Positions 17,058 to 29,616 of a stretch of 64,000 bases of DNA are shown in pieces (position 1 is the first letter of the stretch; each line of letters opens with the position of its first letter). The position numbers and the translations under genes are program-made. The notes beneath the pieces are model-generated. The model saw nothing but the letters and a program-made list of their open reading frames with translations, was not told the origin of the DNA and searched no databases. The stretch comes from Staphylococcus edaphicus. Lineage in GTDB: Bacteria; Bacillota; Bacilli; Staphylococcales; Staphylococcaceae. The stretch lies in contig NZ_MRZN01000005.1 of NCBI RefSeq assembly GCF_002614725.1, positions 94,447 through 158,446 on the forward strand. The letters run 5' to 3'.

Positions 17058-20000
17058 ATGAATGGTAAAAGATTAGATTTTTTATCTAATAAATTAAATA
17101 AGTATTCAATCCGTAAATTTACGGTGGGTACAGCATCAATATTAGTTGGTGCAACTTTACTTTTTGGATTAAGTAATCAAGCAGAGGCTCAAGAAAATAG
17201 TACAAATACTACAGAGCTTGACCAAGAAAATACGGAAGCTGAAACAAATCAAGGAAAAGAAACCCTGGACAATACTGAAGCTTCACCATCAAAAGAAGTT
17301 GCAGAAAATGCTGAAGAACCAACATCTAATGAAGTTCCAGAAAGTATTGAAGAAGTAGCATTCAAAGAAACGCCACAAGGTACAGAAGAAGCGACATCTA
17401 AAGAGGATTCGGAAGTAACAGAAGAACCAACATCCAAAGAAACCCCACAAAATGTAAAAGAGTCAACATCAGAAGAGGCTTCAGAACCCACTGAAGAAGT
17501 AGCATCCAAAGAAACGTCACGAAGCACTGAAGAGGCAGCGCCAAAAGAGGTTTCAGAACGTATTGAAGAGTCAACATCAAAAGAGACGCCACAAAACACA
17601 TCACAAAGTACTGAAACATTGCCAAAAGAAAATAATGTAGACATTTCACATGTGACAGACAAAGAAACAACTATTACATATTATAAGAATGCTGCTAATG
17701 TTTCAAATGAAAAAGCTCGAGAAGTAGTTCGTGATTTAGATACAAAAAACATGAGCGAACGAGAACTACAATTGGCATTACTTAAAGATTTAGCTAATAA
17801 ACAAAAGGAAAGCAAACCATTAGCCACAGTATATAGATCTGCTACACCGCGTGATAGTGAATCCATTAATATTGCTTCTAACAGACATGTGAACACATTA
17901 GCTACAACATCTAATCAAATTGTTGATGTTGATGCTATCGCGTCAGGAAAAATTACTAAGGGTTCTGATTTTCAAACTACAAAAGGCATTGTCAGTGGTT
18001 GGTTAGATGTTGCAACTGATAACTATAGCCCTGGTATTAACGGATCAAAAACAGCGTTAAATGATTACAAAGTATATCTACAATGGATGGATAAAGATGG
18101 CACAGTCTCTCCTGTTTATCAAGCTATTACTCATGACTTAGGTGGTACTCGTTCAGATCAAGGTGGTAATGGAACGTATGCGTTTGACATTGGTGAAGGT
18201 TGGACAGATGCAAATGGTAAAGTTCACAAGCCAGACTTCCAATCTGTATCAGGTCAAAAATATAAAATGTGGTTAGCACCTGGTCAAAATTCAAAAAATG
18301 GTAATGAATATTTTACTTATAGAAAACAACCGGGTAATTCAACAGGGTTTTCTGGTGCGGTTGTACCAACAGGTGAATTTATTTTAGCAGGGCACAGTAT
18401 TCAAAGAACGGCTGTTTATGTTTACGAAAAACCGACTAATGCCACAATGACGACACCAGAATCTGAATGGAAATATGATGATAAAGGACCAGACAAAAAC
18501 CCTTCCTACCTCCCAGATACAATTAATAAGAAAGATCGCTATGCGGTAAGTGGTAAGGTTTGGTGGGAAACATCAACTGCCGGAACAGAATATCCAACTT
18601 CAGCTGGTGAATCGTTTGTTGATCAAACGTTAGAAGAAGCGAAAAATGGTTTTAGAGTAGTTACAAGTGTCTTAACTCCAGAAGGTAAGCAAGCGCTATC
18701 TACTACAAATGGTATAGACGATGTAAATGAACGTATTAAAGCACAACAAGCATTAATCAAAACAAATCCAGAATACATTCAACAAACAGTAGTAGCACCA
18801 ATTGTAAACGGTGAATATACTGCTAGGTTTGATGACAAATTCGATGTTAATTACATGTATCAATATGTAATGGATAAAGATGGTAATGTAGTTCCTGGTT
18901 ATACAGGGTACTCATCTCCAGTGTTTACTTCACCTAATGATTATGCTAGCTCAGTACCATTCGTTTCAGCTAATAAATCATATGCTTATAATGTTCACTT
19001 TGCATTAGTTGCAGATCCAGCTAAATATGATATTGATATTACTAATTTTGATGCAATTGATAATGTAGCACATCCGGGTGATACTGCAGTAAGTAATGTA
19101 AGTTCAATGTATTATCCTGGTGAGAAAACTGAAATTGTGTGGTTGGATACATCAGGTGACACACCTGTAGAGCTTTCTAGAACGGCGGTGAATAATAAAG
19201 CAGAAGCAGAGAGCGCAGCACAATTTACAGTACCTGAAGACATCGATAGTAGAAAAACATATACTGTCCAATTAGTAGTTAATGATAATGTAATCGCTGC
19301 AGATACATTTGCTGCAGATAACGTTATTAAACTTGAAATTGATGCAATTGATAATCAAACAGTTGTAGAAGGTAATCCAATTGCTGATGTTACTGTAAAC
19401 ACTAATAAACCAGGCTCAGAGATTAAAGTAGAAGGCTTACCAGAAGGCGTAACATATCATCCTGAAACAGGTATTATTTCTGGAACACCAATAGTAAATG
19501 ATTGGAACGATAATTGGGATCCAAATAATCCATCAGCAAGTACTTTTGAAGAAGAACGGGATTTCCAAGTGACTGTTACAGTGACTGATGAAAATGGTGC
19601 AACGGCAAGCGAAGATTTTGTGATTAAAGTACAAAGAGATACAGATAAAGATGGTATGCCAGACATTGTTGACGATGACGATGACGGTGATGGTGTACCA
19701 GATGATAATGAAATCAATGGTTCAACAAATCCTAAAGATTCAACGGATCATTTAGGTGATAAAGATCATTACGAACCAACAACAGAAGGTGTAACAAAAG
19801 ATCATGGAACGCCAACAACAGCGGAAGATGTAACAGGAGCAGTAACAATTCCAGATTATCCAAATGATAAAGAACAACCGAAAATCACAGTGGATGATGA
19901 AAGCCAATTACCGAACGGTAATACACCAGGTACAACAGAAGTAGACGTGACTGTGACATATCCAGATGGCACAACAGATCACATCAAAGTACCCGTGACA

Positions 20001-22010
20001 GTAGGTAACGAAGCAGATAATCAAGCATATGAACCAACAACAGAAGGTGTAACAAAAGATCATGGTACGCCAGCAACAGCAGAAGATGTGACAGGAGCAG
20101 TAACAATTCCAGATTATCCAAATGATAAAGAACAACCAAAAATCACAGTGGATGATGAAAGCCAATTACCAGACGGTAATACACCAGGCACAACAGAAGT
20201 AGACGTGACCGTGACATACCCAGATGGCACAACAGATCACATCAAAGTACCCGTGACAGTAGGCAACGAAGCAGATAATCGAGCATACGAACCAACAACA
20301 GAAGGTGTAACAAAAGATCATGGTACGCCAGCAACAGCAGAAGATGTAACAGGAGCAGTAACGATTCCAGATTATCCAAGTGATAAAGAACAACCGAAAA
20401 TCACAGTGGATGATGAAAGCCAATTACCGGACGGTAATACACCAGGCACAACAGAAGTAGACGTGACCGTGACATATCCAGATGGCACAACAGATCACAT
20501 CAAAGTACCCGTGACAGTAGGTAACGAAGCAGATAATCAAGCATATGAACCAACAACAGAAGGTGTAACAAAAGATCATGGAACGCCAACAACAGCGGAA
20601 GATGTAACAGGAGCAGTAACAATCCCAGATTATCCAAGTGACAAAGAACAACCGAAAATCACAGTGGATGATGAAAGCCAATTACCGAACGGTAATACAC
20701 CAGGCACAACAGAAGTAGACGTGACTGTGACATACCCAGATGGCACGAAAGATCACATCAAAGTACCTGTGACAGTAGGTAACGAAGCAGATAATCAAGC
20801 ATACGAACCAACAACAGAAGGTGTAACAAAAGATCATGGAACACCAACAACAGCAGAAGATGTAACAGGAGCAGTAACAATCCCAGATTATCCAAGTGAT
20901 AAAGAACAACCGAAAATCACAGTAGATGATGAAAGCCAATTACCAGACGGTAATACACCAGGCACAACAGAAGTAGACGTGACCGTGACATATCCAGATG
21001 GCACGACAGATCATATCAAAGTACCCGTGACAGTAGGTAACGAAACACAGGCGAATACAAATAATCCGGGTTATGACGATATTTCAGTAAAACCAGGAGA
21101 AACAAGCAAAGTCCCACAAAATGGTGATAATACAATGCCTGATGGTACGAAATATAAAGTGGATGAAACAAAGATTCCTTCTGGATGGGAAATATCGGTA
21201 GATCAAAATACTGGGGAATTAACTGTAAAACCGTCTAAAGATGCGGTGCCAGGAACATCTGTAGTTATACCAGTAACAGTAATGTACCCAGACGGTTCGA
21301 CAGAAGAAATATCAGCAATGGTTACAGTTGGTGATGTTGTTGATATTCCAGCACCAACGGTTAATCCGGTTGATGATAACGATAAAGTGGTTACAGGATC
21401 AAATGGTACACCTGGAAATACAATTGTAGTTACATTCCCTGATGGCAGTACTTCAGAAGGTAAAGTCGATAAGGATGGTAACTGGACAGTAGATATTCCA
21501 AAAGGAGTAGATTTAGATAAAGGTGATATTATAACTGCTGTTGAAAAAGATGAAAAAGGTAATATATCAACACCTACAAATGTTGTAGTAGGAGAAAATT
21601 GCGATAACTCATCAGACGGCAACAATGCAGGAGACGGAAAAGATGACACTTCATCAGACGGTAACAATGCAGGAGACGGAGAAGCAGATAATTCATCAGA
21701 CGGCAACAATGCAGGAGACGGAAAAGATGACACTTCATCAGACAGCAACAATGCAGGAAATGGAAAAGACGATAATTCATCAGACGGTAACAATGCAGTA
21801 GGCAGAGCAGATAATAATGCATCTGATAGCAGCATTGTAGGAGATGAAGAAGGTAACAATTTATCAGATGGTAGTCACTCAATTGAAGGCAATCAAGCTT
21901 TACCTGAAACAGGTGAAACCGAAAGTAAGCACGCTACAATCTTCGGAACATTATTTGCAGGATTAGGACTATTACTATTCAGAAGACGCAACAAAAGAGA
22001 AGAACAATAA
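17058..22010 (+). CDS. YSIRK/LPXTG surface protein with Rib-like repeats
   Basis: A 1650-aa cell-wall-anchored protein. I chose the ATG at 17058 ([12 protein letters not shown]) because it begins the canonical YSIRK signal ([18 protein letters not shown], cleavage near AEA/QE). In order: 12-residue EExxSKE-type repeats (about 80-185); a unique region rich in Trp/Tyr beta segments (about 190-755), a possible ligand-binding part; a putative-Ig domain ([11 protein letters not shown] to SGTPIVN, about 760-860); a Ca-binding thrombospondin-3-like [19 protein letters not shown] (about 860); five 86-aa Rib/alpha-like repeats (about 905-1334); a YPDG domain; a bacterial Ig-like domain; SDGNNAGDG repeats; LPETG (about 1614), hydrophobic helix and RRRNKREEQ tail. 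It should be exported by Sec and linked to peptidoglycan by sortase A. Ligand unknown. Confidence 0.88.
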   Translation: MNGKRLDFLSNKLNKYSIRKFTVGTASILVGATLLFGLSNQAEAQENSTNTTELDQENTEAETNQGKETLDNTEASPSKEVAENAEEPTSNEVPESIEEVAFKETPQGTEEATSKEDSEVTEEPTSKETPQNVKESTSEEASEPTEEVASKETSRSTEEAAPKEVSERIEESTSKETPQNTSQSTETLPKENNVDISHVTDKETTITYYKNAANVSNEKAREVVRDLDTKNMSERELQLALLKDLANKQKESKPLATVYRSATPRDSESINIASNRHVNTLATTSNQIVDVDAIASGKITKGSDFQTTKGIVSGWLDVATDNYSPGINGSKTALNDYKVYLQWMDKDGTVSPVYQAITHDLGGTRSDQGGNGTYAFDIGEGWTDANGKVHKPDFQSVSGQKYKMWLAPGQNSKNGNEYFTYRKQPGNSTGFSGAVVPTGEFILAGHSIQRTAVYVYEKPTNATMTTPESEWKYDDKGPDKNPSYLPDTINKKDRYAVSGKVWWETSTAGTEYPTSAGESFVDQTLEEAKNGFRVVTSVLTPEGKQALSTTNGIDDVNERIKAQQALIKTNPEYIQQTVVAPIVNGEYTARFDDKFDVNYMYQYVMDKDGNVVPGYTGYSSPVFTSPNDYASSVPFVSANKSYAYNVHFALVADPAKYDIDITNFDAIDNVAHPGDTAVSNVSSMYYPGEKTEIVWLDTSGDTPVELSRTAVNNKAEAESAAQFTVPEDIDSRKTYTVQLVVNDNVIAADTFAADNVIKLEIDAIDNQTVVEGNPIADVTVNTNKPGSEIKVEGLPEGVTYHPETGIISGTPIVNDWNDNWDPNNPSASTFEEERDFQVTVTVTDENGATASEDFVIKVQRDTDKDGMPDIVDDDDDGDGVPDDNEINGSTNPKDSTDHLGDKDHYEPTTEGVTKDHGTPTTAEDVTGAVTIPDYPNDKEQPKITVDDESQLPNGNTPGTTEVDVTVTYPDGTTDHIKVPVTVGNEADNQAYEPTTEGVTKDHGTPATAEDVTGAVTIPDYPNDKEQPKITVDDESQLPDGNTPGTTEVDVTVTYPDGTTDHIKVPVTVGNEADNRAYEPTTEGVTKDHGTPATAEDVTGAVTIPDYPSDKEQPKITVDDESQLPDGNTPGTTEVDVTVTYPDGTTDHIKVPVTVGNEADNQAYEPTTEGVTKDHGTPTTAEDVTGAVTIPDYPSDKEQPKITVDDESQLPNGNTPGTTEVDVTVTYPDGTKDHIKVPVTVGNEADNQAYEPTTEGVTKDHGTPTTAEDVTGAVTIPDYPSDKEQPKITVDDESQLPDGNTPGTTEVDVTVTYPDGTTDHIKVPVTVGNETQANTNNPGYDDISVKPGETSKVPQNGDNTMPDGTKYKVDETKIPSGWEISVDQNTGELTVKPSKDAVPGTSVVIPVTVMYPDGSTEEISAMVTVGDVVDIPAPTVNPVDDNDKVVTGSNGTPGNTIVVTFPDGSTSEGKVDKDGNWTVDIPKGVDLDKGDIITAVEKDEKGNISTPTNVVVGENCDNSSDGNNAGDGKDDTSSDGNNAGDGEADNSSDGNNAGDGKDDTSSDSNNAGNGKDDNSSDGNNAVGRADNNASDSSIVGDEEGNNLSDGSHSIEGNQALPETGETESKHATIFGTLFAGLGLLLFRRRNKREEQ
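17300..17620 (+). repeat. Degenerate 36-bp tandem repeats
   Basis: About eight copies of a 12-residue unit of the type [12 protein letters not shown] / [12 protein letters not shown] / [12 protein letters not shown], encoded in 36-bp steps behind the signal peptide. They probably form an extended acidic stalk or coil. Confidence 0.75.
19770..21059 (+). repeat. Five 258-bp tandem repeats (86-aa Rib/alpha-like domains)
   Basis: Five near-identical units begin with [15 protein letters not shown] at 19770, 20028, 20286, 20544 and 20802. Each contains [20 protein letters not shown]. Differences between copies are few (Asn/Ser in YPNDKE/YPSDKE; NGNTPG/DGNTPG; Thr/Lys in PDGTT/PDGTK). This indicates recent duplication or gene conversion, so copy number probably varies between strains. 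Confidence 0.92.
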
Positions 22011-22147
22011 TTGACATCATGAAAGTGGTAGTGAAATCTAATTAATTTAAAAAGATTTCATCGTACCCGGCAAAGACGACTAGTATAGAAATTAGCTTGA
22101 TATAAGTGTATTTTCAACTTGGTCAGCTTCTGCCAATGTAATGATAG

Positions 22148-22184
22148 GAGGCTGAGACAATTCATTTGTCCCAGCCTCACTTTT
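22148..22184 (+). terminator. Terminator after the Rib-repeat surface gene
   Basis: GAGGCTG pairs with CAGCCTC, with an inner GACAA/TTGTC extension, followed by ACTTTTG. This GCTGGGACA-type hairpin is common at staphylococcal gene ends. Confidence 0.75.
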
Positions 22185-22204
22185 GTAAAAAATGCAGTGA
22201 TAAA

Positions 22205-22218
22205 CGAAAGCGTTTTTT
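22205..22218 (+). promoter_or_regulatory. Possible CcpA (cre) site
   Basis: CGAAAGCGTTTTTT matches 12 of 14 positions of the consensus TGWAARCGYTWNCW. It lies about 170 bp upstream of the MSCRAMM-like gene, where it could link expression to carbon source. The match is partly due to AT-rich sequence, so this is a weak call. Confidence 0.25.
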
Positions 22219-22383
22219 TAAACTTTTAAGTAAATGGCTTTATTTTGCAAAAAGTCGATAGCAAAAGTGTTTTGCAATCTTAAAATTGCGCGAAATCGAA
22301 TTATGTGAAATTAAAAAATGAAAACAATACTACATTTTACACTCATTTTATATTATATCGAAACATATATTAGTGGAGGAATT

Positions 22384-25300
22384 ATGAAAAGATTAGATTT
22401 TTTGAATAACAGAAAAAATAGATATTCTATCAGACGTTTTACTGTGGGAACAGCATCTATTTTAATAGGAGCGCTTTTGTTTTTAGGGCAGCCGTCGGAA
22501 GAAGTTGAAGCAGAAGAACAAAAAAGTGACCACTTAAATCACATTGAACAAATTAACAATCAAACGGATACCAGTCAAGAAGACATAACAACTAATGAAA
22601 ATAACGGAGCTACCGATTCACATACTCAACAAATGCAAGAGTCAGATAGTGAGGTAGCTAAGGAATCAGATGATTCACAAGCAAATACATCTGTAAATAA
22701 AGAAAACAATAATTCAGAATCAAATAGTGAAGTAGAAGACAGTTATAATGAGCAGAAAGATGAAACGCAACAAGATGAAATCGATTATCATGCTAGACCT
22801 GATGAAGAGAAACAAAGTGAAATTGATAATAGTGATAAACCTGAAGCAACAAAGCAAAGCGAAACAGAGAATAACACGACTAATCATCAACAACAGGATA
22901 TAAAAGAATCAACTGCAAGCAATCAGGAAAATGAAGCTGTTAAAAAAGAGCAAGATACGAATGAACAACGTGACGATGAAACAAAGCAAACGAATGATTC
23001 TGAGGATAAAGAATCGGCAGCGAAGTATGTTGACAAGAACACATCACCGAATAATGATGCAAAGTACAATACGGAAGAAAATGATAATGGCAATAATCAA
23101 GATAGAAAAAGCATTGATCAGACACAAAATACTGATGAACAGCAATTACGTAACGCATCGGACGTTCAAAATAAAGTAAACACGCCTACCGATAGTAATC
23201 GTTCTACTACAGTAGACAAATCAAATTCAAGTGATAGTAAAGTTGTTGAGGATGCTTTTAAAGAAACAGATTTAAGTCCGAAAGAACAAGCACAAATCAA
23301 ACAGGACTTGCCATCAAATATCGATGAATTATCTGAATCAGAAGTAAAGGAAGCGATAGTTTACGCTGCATTAAAAAATATGAAAGATACTGAACTACCA
23401 AAAACAACGGCGAGGAGTTTAGTAAATACCAACACTAGATTTAGAAGTGTTGTTACAAGAGCTGCTATAAATACAAGTAAAAATGTAAACAATCTTGTCA
23501 CAGCATCTAATCTCAGAACAGAAGTTAAAAACCCTGATGGAAGCACTGCAGCAGTTAAGCCTACATACGGTGGTACATTAGTATTAAAAGGTAACTACAC
23601 AGTTGATGATAAGGTGAAAGCAGGAGACACGTTTACCGTTGATTTCGGAAAGAATATTGTACCAGGTGCTTTATATCAAGAAGATGGTAGAGCAGCACCG
23701 GCTATTTTAAGTCCTAGTGGGGAAACGATTGCCGTTGGTAAGTATAATGCTTCTACAAATAGCTTTGATTATATATTTAATGACTATGTCAACAAATATA
23801 ATAACGTTAAAGGTTCATTTGAATTCTCTATGTCACCCAATAGAAAGACTGCACCATCAAATGGTACATATAATAATGCAATTAGTTTTGCAGGTGAACA
23901 ATTAAATCACAACTATACTGTTGATTATAAGAATTATAGTAATGAAAAAAACATAACAAGGTCAGCGATTACTTCTTTTAGTCCGGTTGATGGTAGTTAC
24001 ACACGTGTTTCATATGTTAATCCACAATTAAGTAAAGCGGGTGCAGGAGCTTTTACAGCAACGCTAACTCAGACGAATGCAACGTTAGATAATGTGAAGA
24101 TATATAAAGTGCCAAGTAATATGAAAAGCGCTTTTACAGATTCATTCGTACCGAATTTAACCGGTTTACAAGATGTTACTAGCCAAATAACACGCCTTAA
24201 TTTAGATGCTAATACTACACAATTAAAATTCACTACAGCAAATAATAGACAAAATACTGGCTATATTATTGTTACAGAAGGAACTGGATCAAAAGATGGT
24301 AATATACAATTAACAACAATTGCCGGCAAATCAGTGAGTAATACAATAAATTGGGTGAAAAGTTCCGCAAATGGTTATGGAGATTTTTCATCCGTAAGTG
24401 AAAGTGCATCGATTAGTTCTTCGGAGTCGTTGAGCACATCAAAATCATTAAGTACAAGTGAATCGTTGAGTACATCGCAATCATTAAGTGAAAGTGAGTC
24501 ACATAGCATATCGCAGTCATTAAGCGAAAGTGAGTCACTAAGCACTTCAGAGTCAATCAGCGAGAGCGAATCATTAAGCGCTTCTGAATCAATCAGCGAG
24601 AGCGAATCACTAAGTACATCAGAATCAGTAAGTGAGAGCGAATCATTGAGTACTTCTGAATCAATCAGTGAGAGTGAATCATTGAGCACTTCTGAATCAA
24701 TCAGCGAGTCAGAATCATTGAGCACATCGGAATCAATTAGTGAAAGTGAATCATTGAGCACATCTGAATCTATTAGTGAGTCAGAATCACAAAGTACATC
24801 AGAGTCAATCAGTGAGAGTGAATCATTGAGCGCTTCTGAATCTATTAGTGAAAGTGAGTCATTAAGCACTTCGGAATCGATTAGTGAGAGCGAATCATTA
24901 AGCACTTCAGAGTCAATCAGCGAAAGCGAATCACTAAGTACATCAGAATCAATTAGCGAAAGCGAATCATTGAGTACTTCTGAATCTATTAGTGAAAGTG
25001 AGTCACTAAGTACTTCAGAATCAATCAGTGAGTCAGAGTCTCTAAGCACATCAGAATCAATCAGTGAAAGTGAGTCACTAAGTACTTCTGAGTCAATCAG
25101 TGAGAGCGAATCATTAAGTACTTCTGAGTCAATCAGCGAGAGCGAATCATTAAGCGCTTCTGAATCAATCAGCGAGAGCGAATCATTAAGTACTTCAGAA
25201 TCTATCAGCGAGTCAGAGTCATTGAGCACTTCGGAATCAATAAGTGAATCAGAATCATTAAGCACATCCGAATCAATCAGTGAGAGCGAATCATTGAGTA

Positions 25301-28300
25301 CATCAGAGTCAATAAGTGAAAGCGAGTCACTAAGTACATCAGAGTCAATAAGTGAAAGTGAGTCATTAAGCACATCCGAATCAATCAGTGAGAGCGAATC
25401 ATTGAGTACATCAGAGTCAATGAGTGAAAGCGAGTCATTAAGTACATCAGAATCCATCAGTGAAAGCGAATCATTAAGCACTTCGGAATCGATTAGTGAG
25501 AGTGAATCATTGAGTACATCAGAGTCTATTAGTGAGAGCGAGTCATTAAACACTTCGGAATCGATTAGTGAGAGTGAATCATTAAGCACATCAGAGTCTA
25601 TTAGCGAATCAGAGTCATTAAGCACGTCCGAATCGATTAGTGAGAGTGAATCATTAAGTACATCCGAATCAATCAGTGAAAGCGAATCATTGAGCACATC
25701 CGAATCAATAAGTGAAAGTGAATCATTAAGCACGTCCGAATCGATTAGTGAGAGTGAGTTACTAAGTACATCCGAATCAATCAGTGAGAGCGAATCATTG
25801 AGCACATCCGAGTCAATCAGTGAGAGCGAATCGTTAAGTACATCTGAATCAGTAAGTGAGAGTGAATCATTGAGCACATCCGAATCAATCAGTGAAAGTG
25901 AATCATTGAGTACATCAGAGTCTATTAGTGAGAGTGAGTCATTAAGCACATCCGAGTCAATCAGTGAGAGCGAATCATTAAGCACTTCTGAATCAATCAG
26001 TGAAAGTGAGACATTAAGCACTTCGGAATCGATTAGTGAGAGTGAATCATTGAGTACATCAGAATCTATTAGTGAAAGTGAGTCACTAAGCACATCAGAA
26101 TCAGTTAGTGAGTCAGAATCACAAAGTACTTCGGAATCAATCAGCGAGAGTGAATCAATTAGCGAATCAGAATCGTTAAGCACATCAGAATCAATCAGTG
26201 AAAGTGAGTCATTAAGCACTTCGGAATCGATTAGTGAGAGTGAATCACTAAGCACATCAGAATCAATCAGTGAAAGTGAATCATTAAGCACATCCGAGTC
26301 AATCAGTGAGAGCGAATCGTTAAGTACATCAGAGTCAATCAGCGAAAGCGAATCATTAAGTACGTCAGAATCGATTAGTGAGAGCGAATCACAAAGTACA
26401 TCAGAGTCAATTAGCGAAAGTGAATCATTGAGTACATCAGAATCTATTAGTGAAAGTGAGTCACTAAGCACATCAGAATCAGTTAGTGAGTCAGAATCAC
26501 AAAGTACATCTGAATCAATCAGCGAGAGTGAATCATTAAGTTCTTCTGAATCAGTAAGTGAAAGCGAATCATTAAGTGAATCAGAGTCAATCAGTGAGAG
26601 TGAATCGTTAAGCACGTCAGAATCGATTAGTGAGAGTGAATCACAAAGCACATCTGAATCAATTAGCGAATCAGAATCGTTAAGTACTTCAGAGTCAATC
26701 AGTGAAAGTGAGTCACTAAGTACCTCAGAATCAGTAAGTGAGAGCGAATCAGAATCGTTAAGTACATCTGAATCGTTAAGTACTTCGGAATCAATCAGTG
26801 AGAGTGAGTCATTGAGTACCTCAGAGTCAATCAGCGAAAGTGAGTCACTAAGCACATCAGAATCAATAAGCGAATCAGAATCATTGAGCACTTCTGAATC
26901 AATCAGTGAAAGTGAGTCGTTGAGCACTTCTGAATCAATCAGTGAAAGTGAGTCGTTGAGCACATCAGAATCAGTAAGTGAGAGTGAATCACTAAGCACT
27001 TCAGAGTCAATCAGTGAGAGTGAATCATTAAGTACATCAGAGTCTATTAGTGAGAGTGAATCACAAAGTACATCAGAATCGATCAGTGAAAGCGAGTCGT
27101 TAAGTACATCAGAGTCAATTAGCGAAAGTGAATCATTGAGCACATCAGAATCAATTAGCGAAAGCGAATCATTAAGCACTTCTGAATCTATCAGCGAGTC
27201 AGAATCATTGAGCACATCAGAGTCAGAATCATTGAGCACATCAGAATCTATTAGTGAGTCAGAATCGTTAAGTACATCTGAATCAATCAGTGAGAGCGAA
27301 TCATTGAGTACTTCGGAATCCATAAGTGAAAGTGAATCATTGAGTACCTCAGAGTCTATTAGTGAGAGCGAATCATTGAGCACATCAGAATCAATCAGTG
27401 AATCCAAATCGTTAAGTACATCAGAGTCAATCAGCGAGAGCCAATCATTAAGTACATCCGAATCAATCAGCGAAAGCGAATCACAAAGTACCTCAGAGTC
27501 AATTAGCGAAAGTGAATCATTGAGTACCTCCGAGTCAATCAGTGAAAGCGAATCACAAAGCACATCAGAATCAATCAGTGAAAGTGAATCATTGAGTACC
27601 TCAGAGTCTATTAGTGAGAGCGAATCATTAAGTACTTCAGAATCAATCAGCGAGTCAGAGTCATTAAGCACATCCGAATCTATTAGTGAGAGTGAGTCAC
27701 TAAGCACTTCTGAATCAATAAGTGAAAGTGAGTCATTAAGTACTTCTGAATCAGTAAGTGAAAGTGAATCATTGAGCACATCTGAATCAGTAAGTGAGAG
27801 TGAATCATTGAGCACATCCGAATCAGTAAGTGAGAACGAATCATTAAGCACGTCCGAATCAATAAGTGAAAGTGAGTTATTAAGCACTTCGGAATCGATT
27901 AGTGAGAGTGAATCGTTAAGTACTTCTGAGTCAATCAGTGAGAGCGAATCGTTGAGCACATCAGAATCCATAAGTGAAAGTGAATCATTGAGTACATCAG
28001 AATCAATCAGTGAGAGCGAATCATTAAGTACTTCGGAATCAATCAGTGAGAGTGAGTCATTAAGAGCTTCTAAATCAATAAGTGAAAGTGAATCGTTAAG
28101 TACTTCTGAGTCAATCAGCGAGAGTGAGTCACTAAGTACTTCAGAATCAGTAAGCGAAAGTGAATCACAAAGTACGTCTGAATCGATCAGTGAAAGCGAG
28201 TCATTAAGTACATCAGAGTCAATCAGCGAGAGCGAATCATTAAGTACATCCGAATCAATCAGCGAAAGCGAATCACTAAGTACTTCGGAATCGATCAGTG

Positions 28301-29298
28301 AGAGCGAATCATTGAGTACTTCAGAATCAATCAGCGAATCAGAATCACAAAGTACATCAGAATCAATCAGTGAAAGTGAATCATTGAGTACATCAGAGTC
28401 TATTAGTGAGAGCGAATCATTAAGCACATCCGAATCAATCAGTGAGTCAGAATCACTAAGTACTTCGGAATCGATTAGTGAGAGTAAGTCATTAAGCACT
28501 TCGGAATCTATCAACGAGTCAGAATCATTGAGCACATCAGAATCAATCAGTGAAAGTGAGTCACTAAGTACATCAGAGTCAATCAGTGAAAGTGAGTTAT
28601 TGAGCACTTCAGAGTCAATCAGTGAGAGCGAATCATTAAGCATTTCAGAGTCAATCAGTGAGAGCGAATCATTAAGCATTTCAGAGTCAATTAGCGAGAG
28701 CGAATCACTAAGCACATCAGAGTCAATCAGTGAGTCAGAATCATTGAGTACATCAGAATCAATTAGCGAGTCAGAATCATTGAGCACATCAGAATCGATT
28801 AGCGAGAGTGAATCATTAAGTACATCCGAATCAGTAAGTGAAAGCGAGTCATTGAGTACTTCAGAGTCAATCAGCGAGAGCGAATCGTTAAGTACGTCTG
28901 AATCAATTAGCGAAAGTGAATCATTGAGCACATCAGAATCAATAAGTGAGAGCGAATCATTAAGCACATCAGAGTCAATCAGCGAAAGCGAATCACTTAG
29001 TACTTCAGAATCAATAAGTGAGAGCGAATCGTTAAGTACATCAGAGTCAATGAGCGAGAGTGAATCACAAAGTACTTCTGAACCTATGAGTGAATCAGAA
29101 TCAGCTAATATTGATGACCAGATGAATGAGGATCTTAATAAAGACAAAGAAACTGCAAAAGATAAATCATCAGACAAGAAAGCTTTACCTAATACAGGTA
29201 ATGATGATGCGAATAAAGGCTTAATAGCAGGATTATTTGGACTGAGTGGCTTAGCTTTATTAAGAAGACGTAGAATTAACGGTGATTCTAAAGAGTAA
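22384..29298 (+). CDS. MSCRAMM-like LPXTG adhesin with Ser-Glu-Ser repeats
   Basis: A 2304-aa cell-wall protein. The ATG at 22384 follows GTGGAGG by four bases and starts the YSIRK signal ([20 protein letters not shown], cleavage near VEA/EEQ). Residues about 45-300 are acidic, Asn/Gln/Glu-rich and low-complexity (N1-like). Residues about 350-662 resemble the N2-N3 DE-variant Ig pair of Clf/Sdr adhesins, including [18 protein letters not shown], equivalent to the conserved TYTFTDYVD segment. Residues about 672-2240 are repeats of [12 protein letters not shown] in place of the usual Ser-Asp stalk. LPNTG (about 2268), a hydrophobic helix and [11 protein letters not shown] follow. It is expected to bind a host protein by dock-lock-latch; the ligand is unknown. 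Few other staphylococcal adhesins I recall have a Ser-Glu stalk of this size. Confidence 0.88.
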   Translation: MKRLDFLNNRKNRYSIRRFTVGTASILIGALLFLGQPSEEVEAEEQKSDHLNHIEQINNQTDTSQEDITTNENNGATDSHTQQMQESDSEVAKESDDSQANTSVNKENNNSESNSEVEDSYNEQKDETQQDEIDYHARPDEEKQSEIDNSDKPEATKQSETENNTTNHQQQDIKESTASNQENEAVKKEQDTNEQRDDETKQTNDSEDKESAAKYVDKNTSPNNDAKYNTEENDNGNNQDRKSIDQTQNTDEQQLRNASDVQNKVNTPTDSNRSTTVDKSNSSDSKVVEDAFKETDLSPKEQAQIKQDLPSNIDELSESEVKEAIVYAALKNMKDTELPKTTARSLVNTNTRFRSVVTRAAINTSKNVNNLVTASNLRTEVKNPDGSTAAVKPTYGGTLVLKGNYTVDDKVKAGDTFTVDFGKNIVPGALYQEDGRAAPAILSPSGETIAVGKYNASTNSFDYIFNDYVNKYNNVKGSFEFSMSPNRKTAPSNGTYNNAISFAGEQLNHNYTVDYKNYSNEKNITRSAITSFSPVDGSYTRVSYVNPQLSKAGAGAFTATLTQTNATLDNVKIYKVPSNMKSAFTDSFVPNLTGLQDVTSQITRLNLDANTTQLKFTTANNRQNTGYIIVTEGTGSKDGNIQLTTIAGKSVSNTINWVKSSANGYGDFSSVSESASISSSESLSTSKSLSTSESLSTSQSLSESESHSISQSLSESESLSTSESISESESLSASESISESESLSTSESVSESESLSTSESISESESLSTSESISESESLSTSESISESESLSTSESISESESQSTSESISESESLSASESISESESLSTSESISESESLSTSESISESESLSTSESISESESLSTSESISESESLSTSESISESESLSTSESISESESLSTSESISESESLSTSESISESESLSASESISESESLSTSESISESESLSTSESISESESLSTSESISESESLSTSESISESESLSTSESISESESLSTSESISESESLSTSESMSESESLSTSESISESESLSTSESISESESLSTSESISESESLNTSESISESESLSTSESISESESLSTSESISESESLSTSESISESESLSTSESISESESLSTSESISESELLSTSESISESESLSTSESISESESLSTSESVSESESLSTSESISESESLSTSESISESESLSTSESISESESLSTSESISESETLSTSESISESESLSTSESISESESLSTSESVSESESQSTSESISESESISESESLSTSESISESESLSTSESISESESLSTSESISESESLSTSESISESESLSTSESISESESLSTSESISESESQSTSESISESESLSTSESISESESLSTSESVSESESQSTSESISESESLSSSESVSESESLSESESISESESLSTSESISESESQSTSESISESESLSTSESISESESLSTSESVSESESESLSTSESLSTSESISESESLSTSESISESESLSTSESISESESLSTSESISESESLSTSESISESESLSTSESVSESESLSTSESISESESLSTSESISESESQSTSESISESESLSTSESISESESLSTSESISESESLSTSESISESESLSTSESESLSTSESISESESLSTSESISESESLSTSESISESESLSTSESISESESLSTSESISESKSLSTSESISESQSLSTSESISESESQSTSESISESESLSTSESISESESQSTSESISESESLSTSESISESESLSTSESISESESLSTSESISESESLSTSESISESESLSTSESVSESESLSTSESVSESESLSTSESVSENESLSTSESISESELLSTSESISESESLSTSESISESESLSTSESISESESLSTSESISESESLSTSESISESESLRASKSISESESLSTSESISESESLSTSESVSESESQSTSESISESESLSTSESISESESLSTSESISESESLSTSESISESESLSTSESISESESQSTSESISESESLSTSESISESESLSTSESISESESLSTSESISESKSLSTSESINESESLSTSESISESESLSTSESISESELLSTSESISESESLSISESISESESLSISESISESESLSTSESISESESLSTSESISESESLSTSESISESESLSTSESVSESESLSTSESISESESLSTSESISESESLSTSESISESESLSTSESISESESLSTSESISESESLSTSESMSESESQSTSEPMSESESANIDDQMNEDLNKDKETAKDKSSDKKALPNTGNDDANKGLIAGLFGLSGLALLRRRRINGDSKE
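24400..29100 (+). repeat. About 4.7 kb of 36-bp tandem repeats ([12 protein letters not shown])
   Basis: The unit codes for 12 residues, [12 protein letters not shown], repeated about 130 times with point changes (L to Q, I to V or M, T to A) and some partial units that drop or add two to six residues. Ser codons alternate between AGT/AGC and TCA/TCG types. Every indel keeps frame. The periodicity leaves a long open frame on the minus strand that should not be read as a gene. Confidence 0.95.
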
Positions 29299-29385
29299 CA
29301 AGAGAGCATTATCAAAATATAGTGCATAATTTAAATGTAAGACTAAAAAACGTTATGCTATAACATTAAGAAACATTCCACCTAT

Positions 29386-29449
29386 ATAAGGAGCGGGAAT
29401 TTGAAGTCTAATGAAACAATTAGATTTCTCTTTCGCTCCTTATTTTGTT
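29386..29449 (+). terminator. Large nested hairpin terminator
   Basis: ATAAGGAGCG (29386-29395) pairs with CGCTCCTTAT (29434-29443). An inner arm AGTCTAAT/ATTAGATT lies between, and TTTTG follows. It lies about 90 bp after the adhesin stop codon. Confidence 0.75.
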
Positions 29450-29616
29450 ATTTTAAGATCAATCATAATATTTTATACGGATTGTTTTGAAATAAAAAAC
29501 TTTGATTAAATTAGATGTAATTTTACTCATTGGGAACATTATCTTGTGTCTTTATGTGTTGGCAACATATCGAAAGTAGTCATTTAAATCAATTTAAATT
29601 AAGGAGTAGAGCGTTT

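Noticed and set aside
19908..20939. Four 85-codon Cys/Ile-rich minus-strand frames at 258-bp spacing
   Set aside because: They are antisense copies of the Rib-like repeats, which explains both their spacing and near identity.
24400..29100. Regular repeats considered as a CRISPR array
   Set aside because: There are no unique spacers; the whole stretch is one in-frame coding repeat with an LPNTG anchor, and no cas genes are present.
24375..29327. A 1650-codon open frame on the minus strand across the MSCRAMM repeats
   Set aside because: It follows from the 36-bp periodicity and Ser codon choice of the plus-strand repeats; there is no ribosome site or domain, and the product is only [16 protein letters not shown] repeats.
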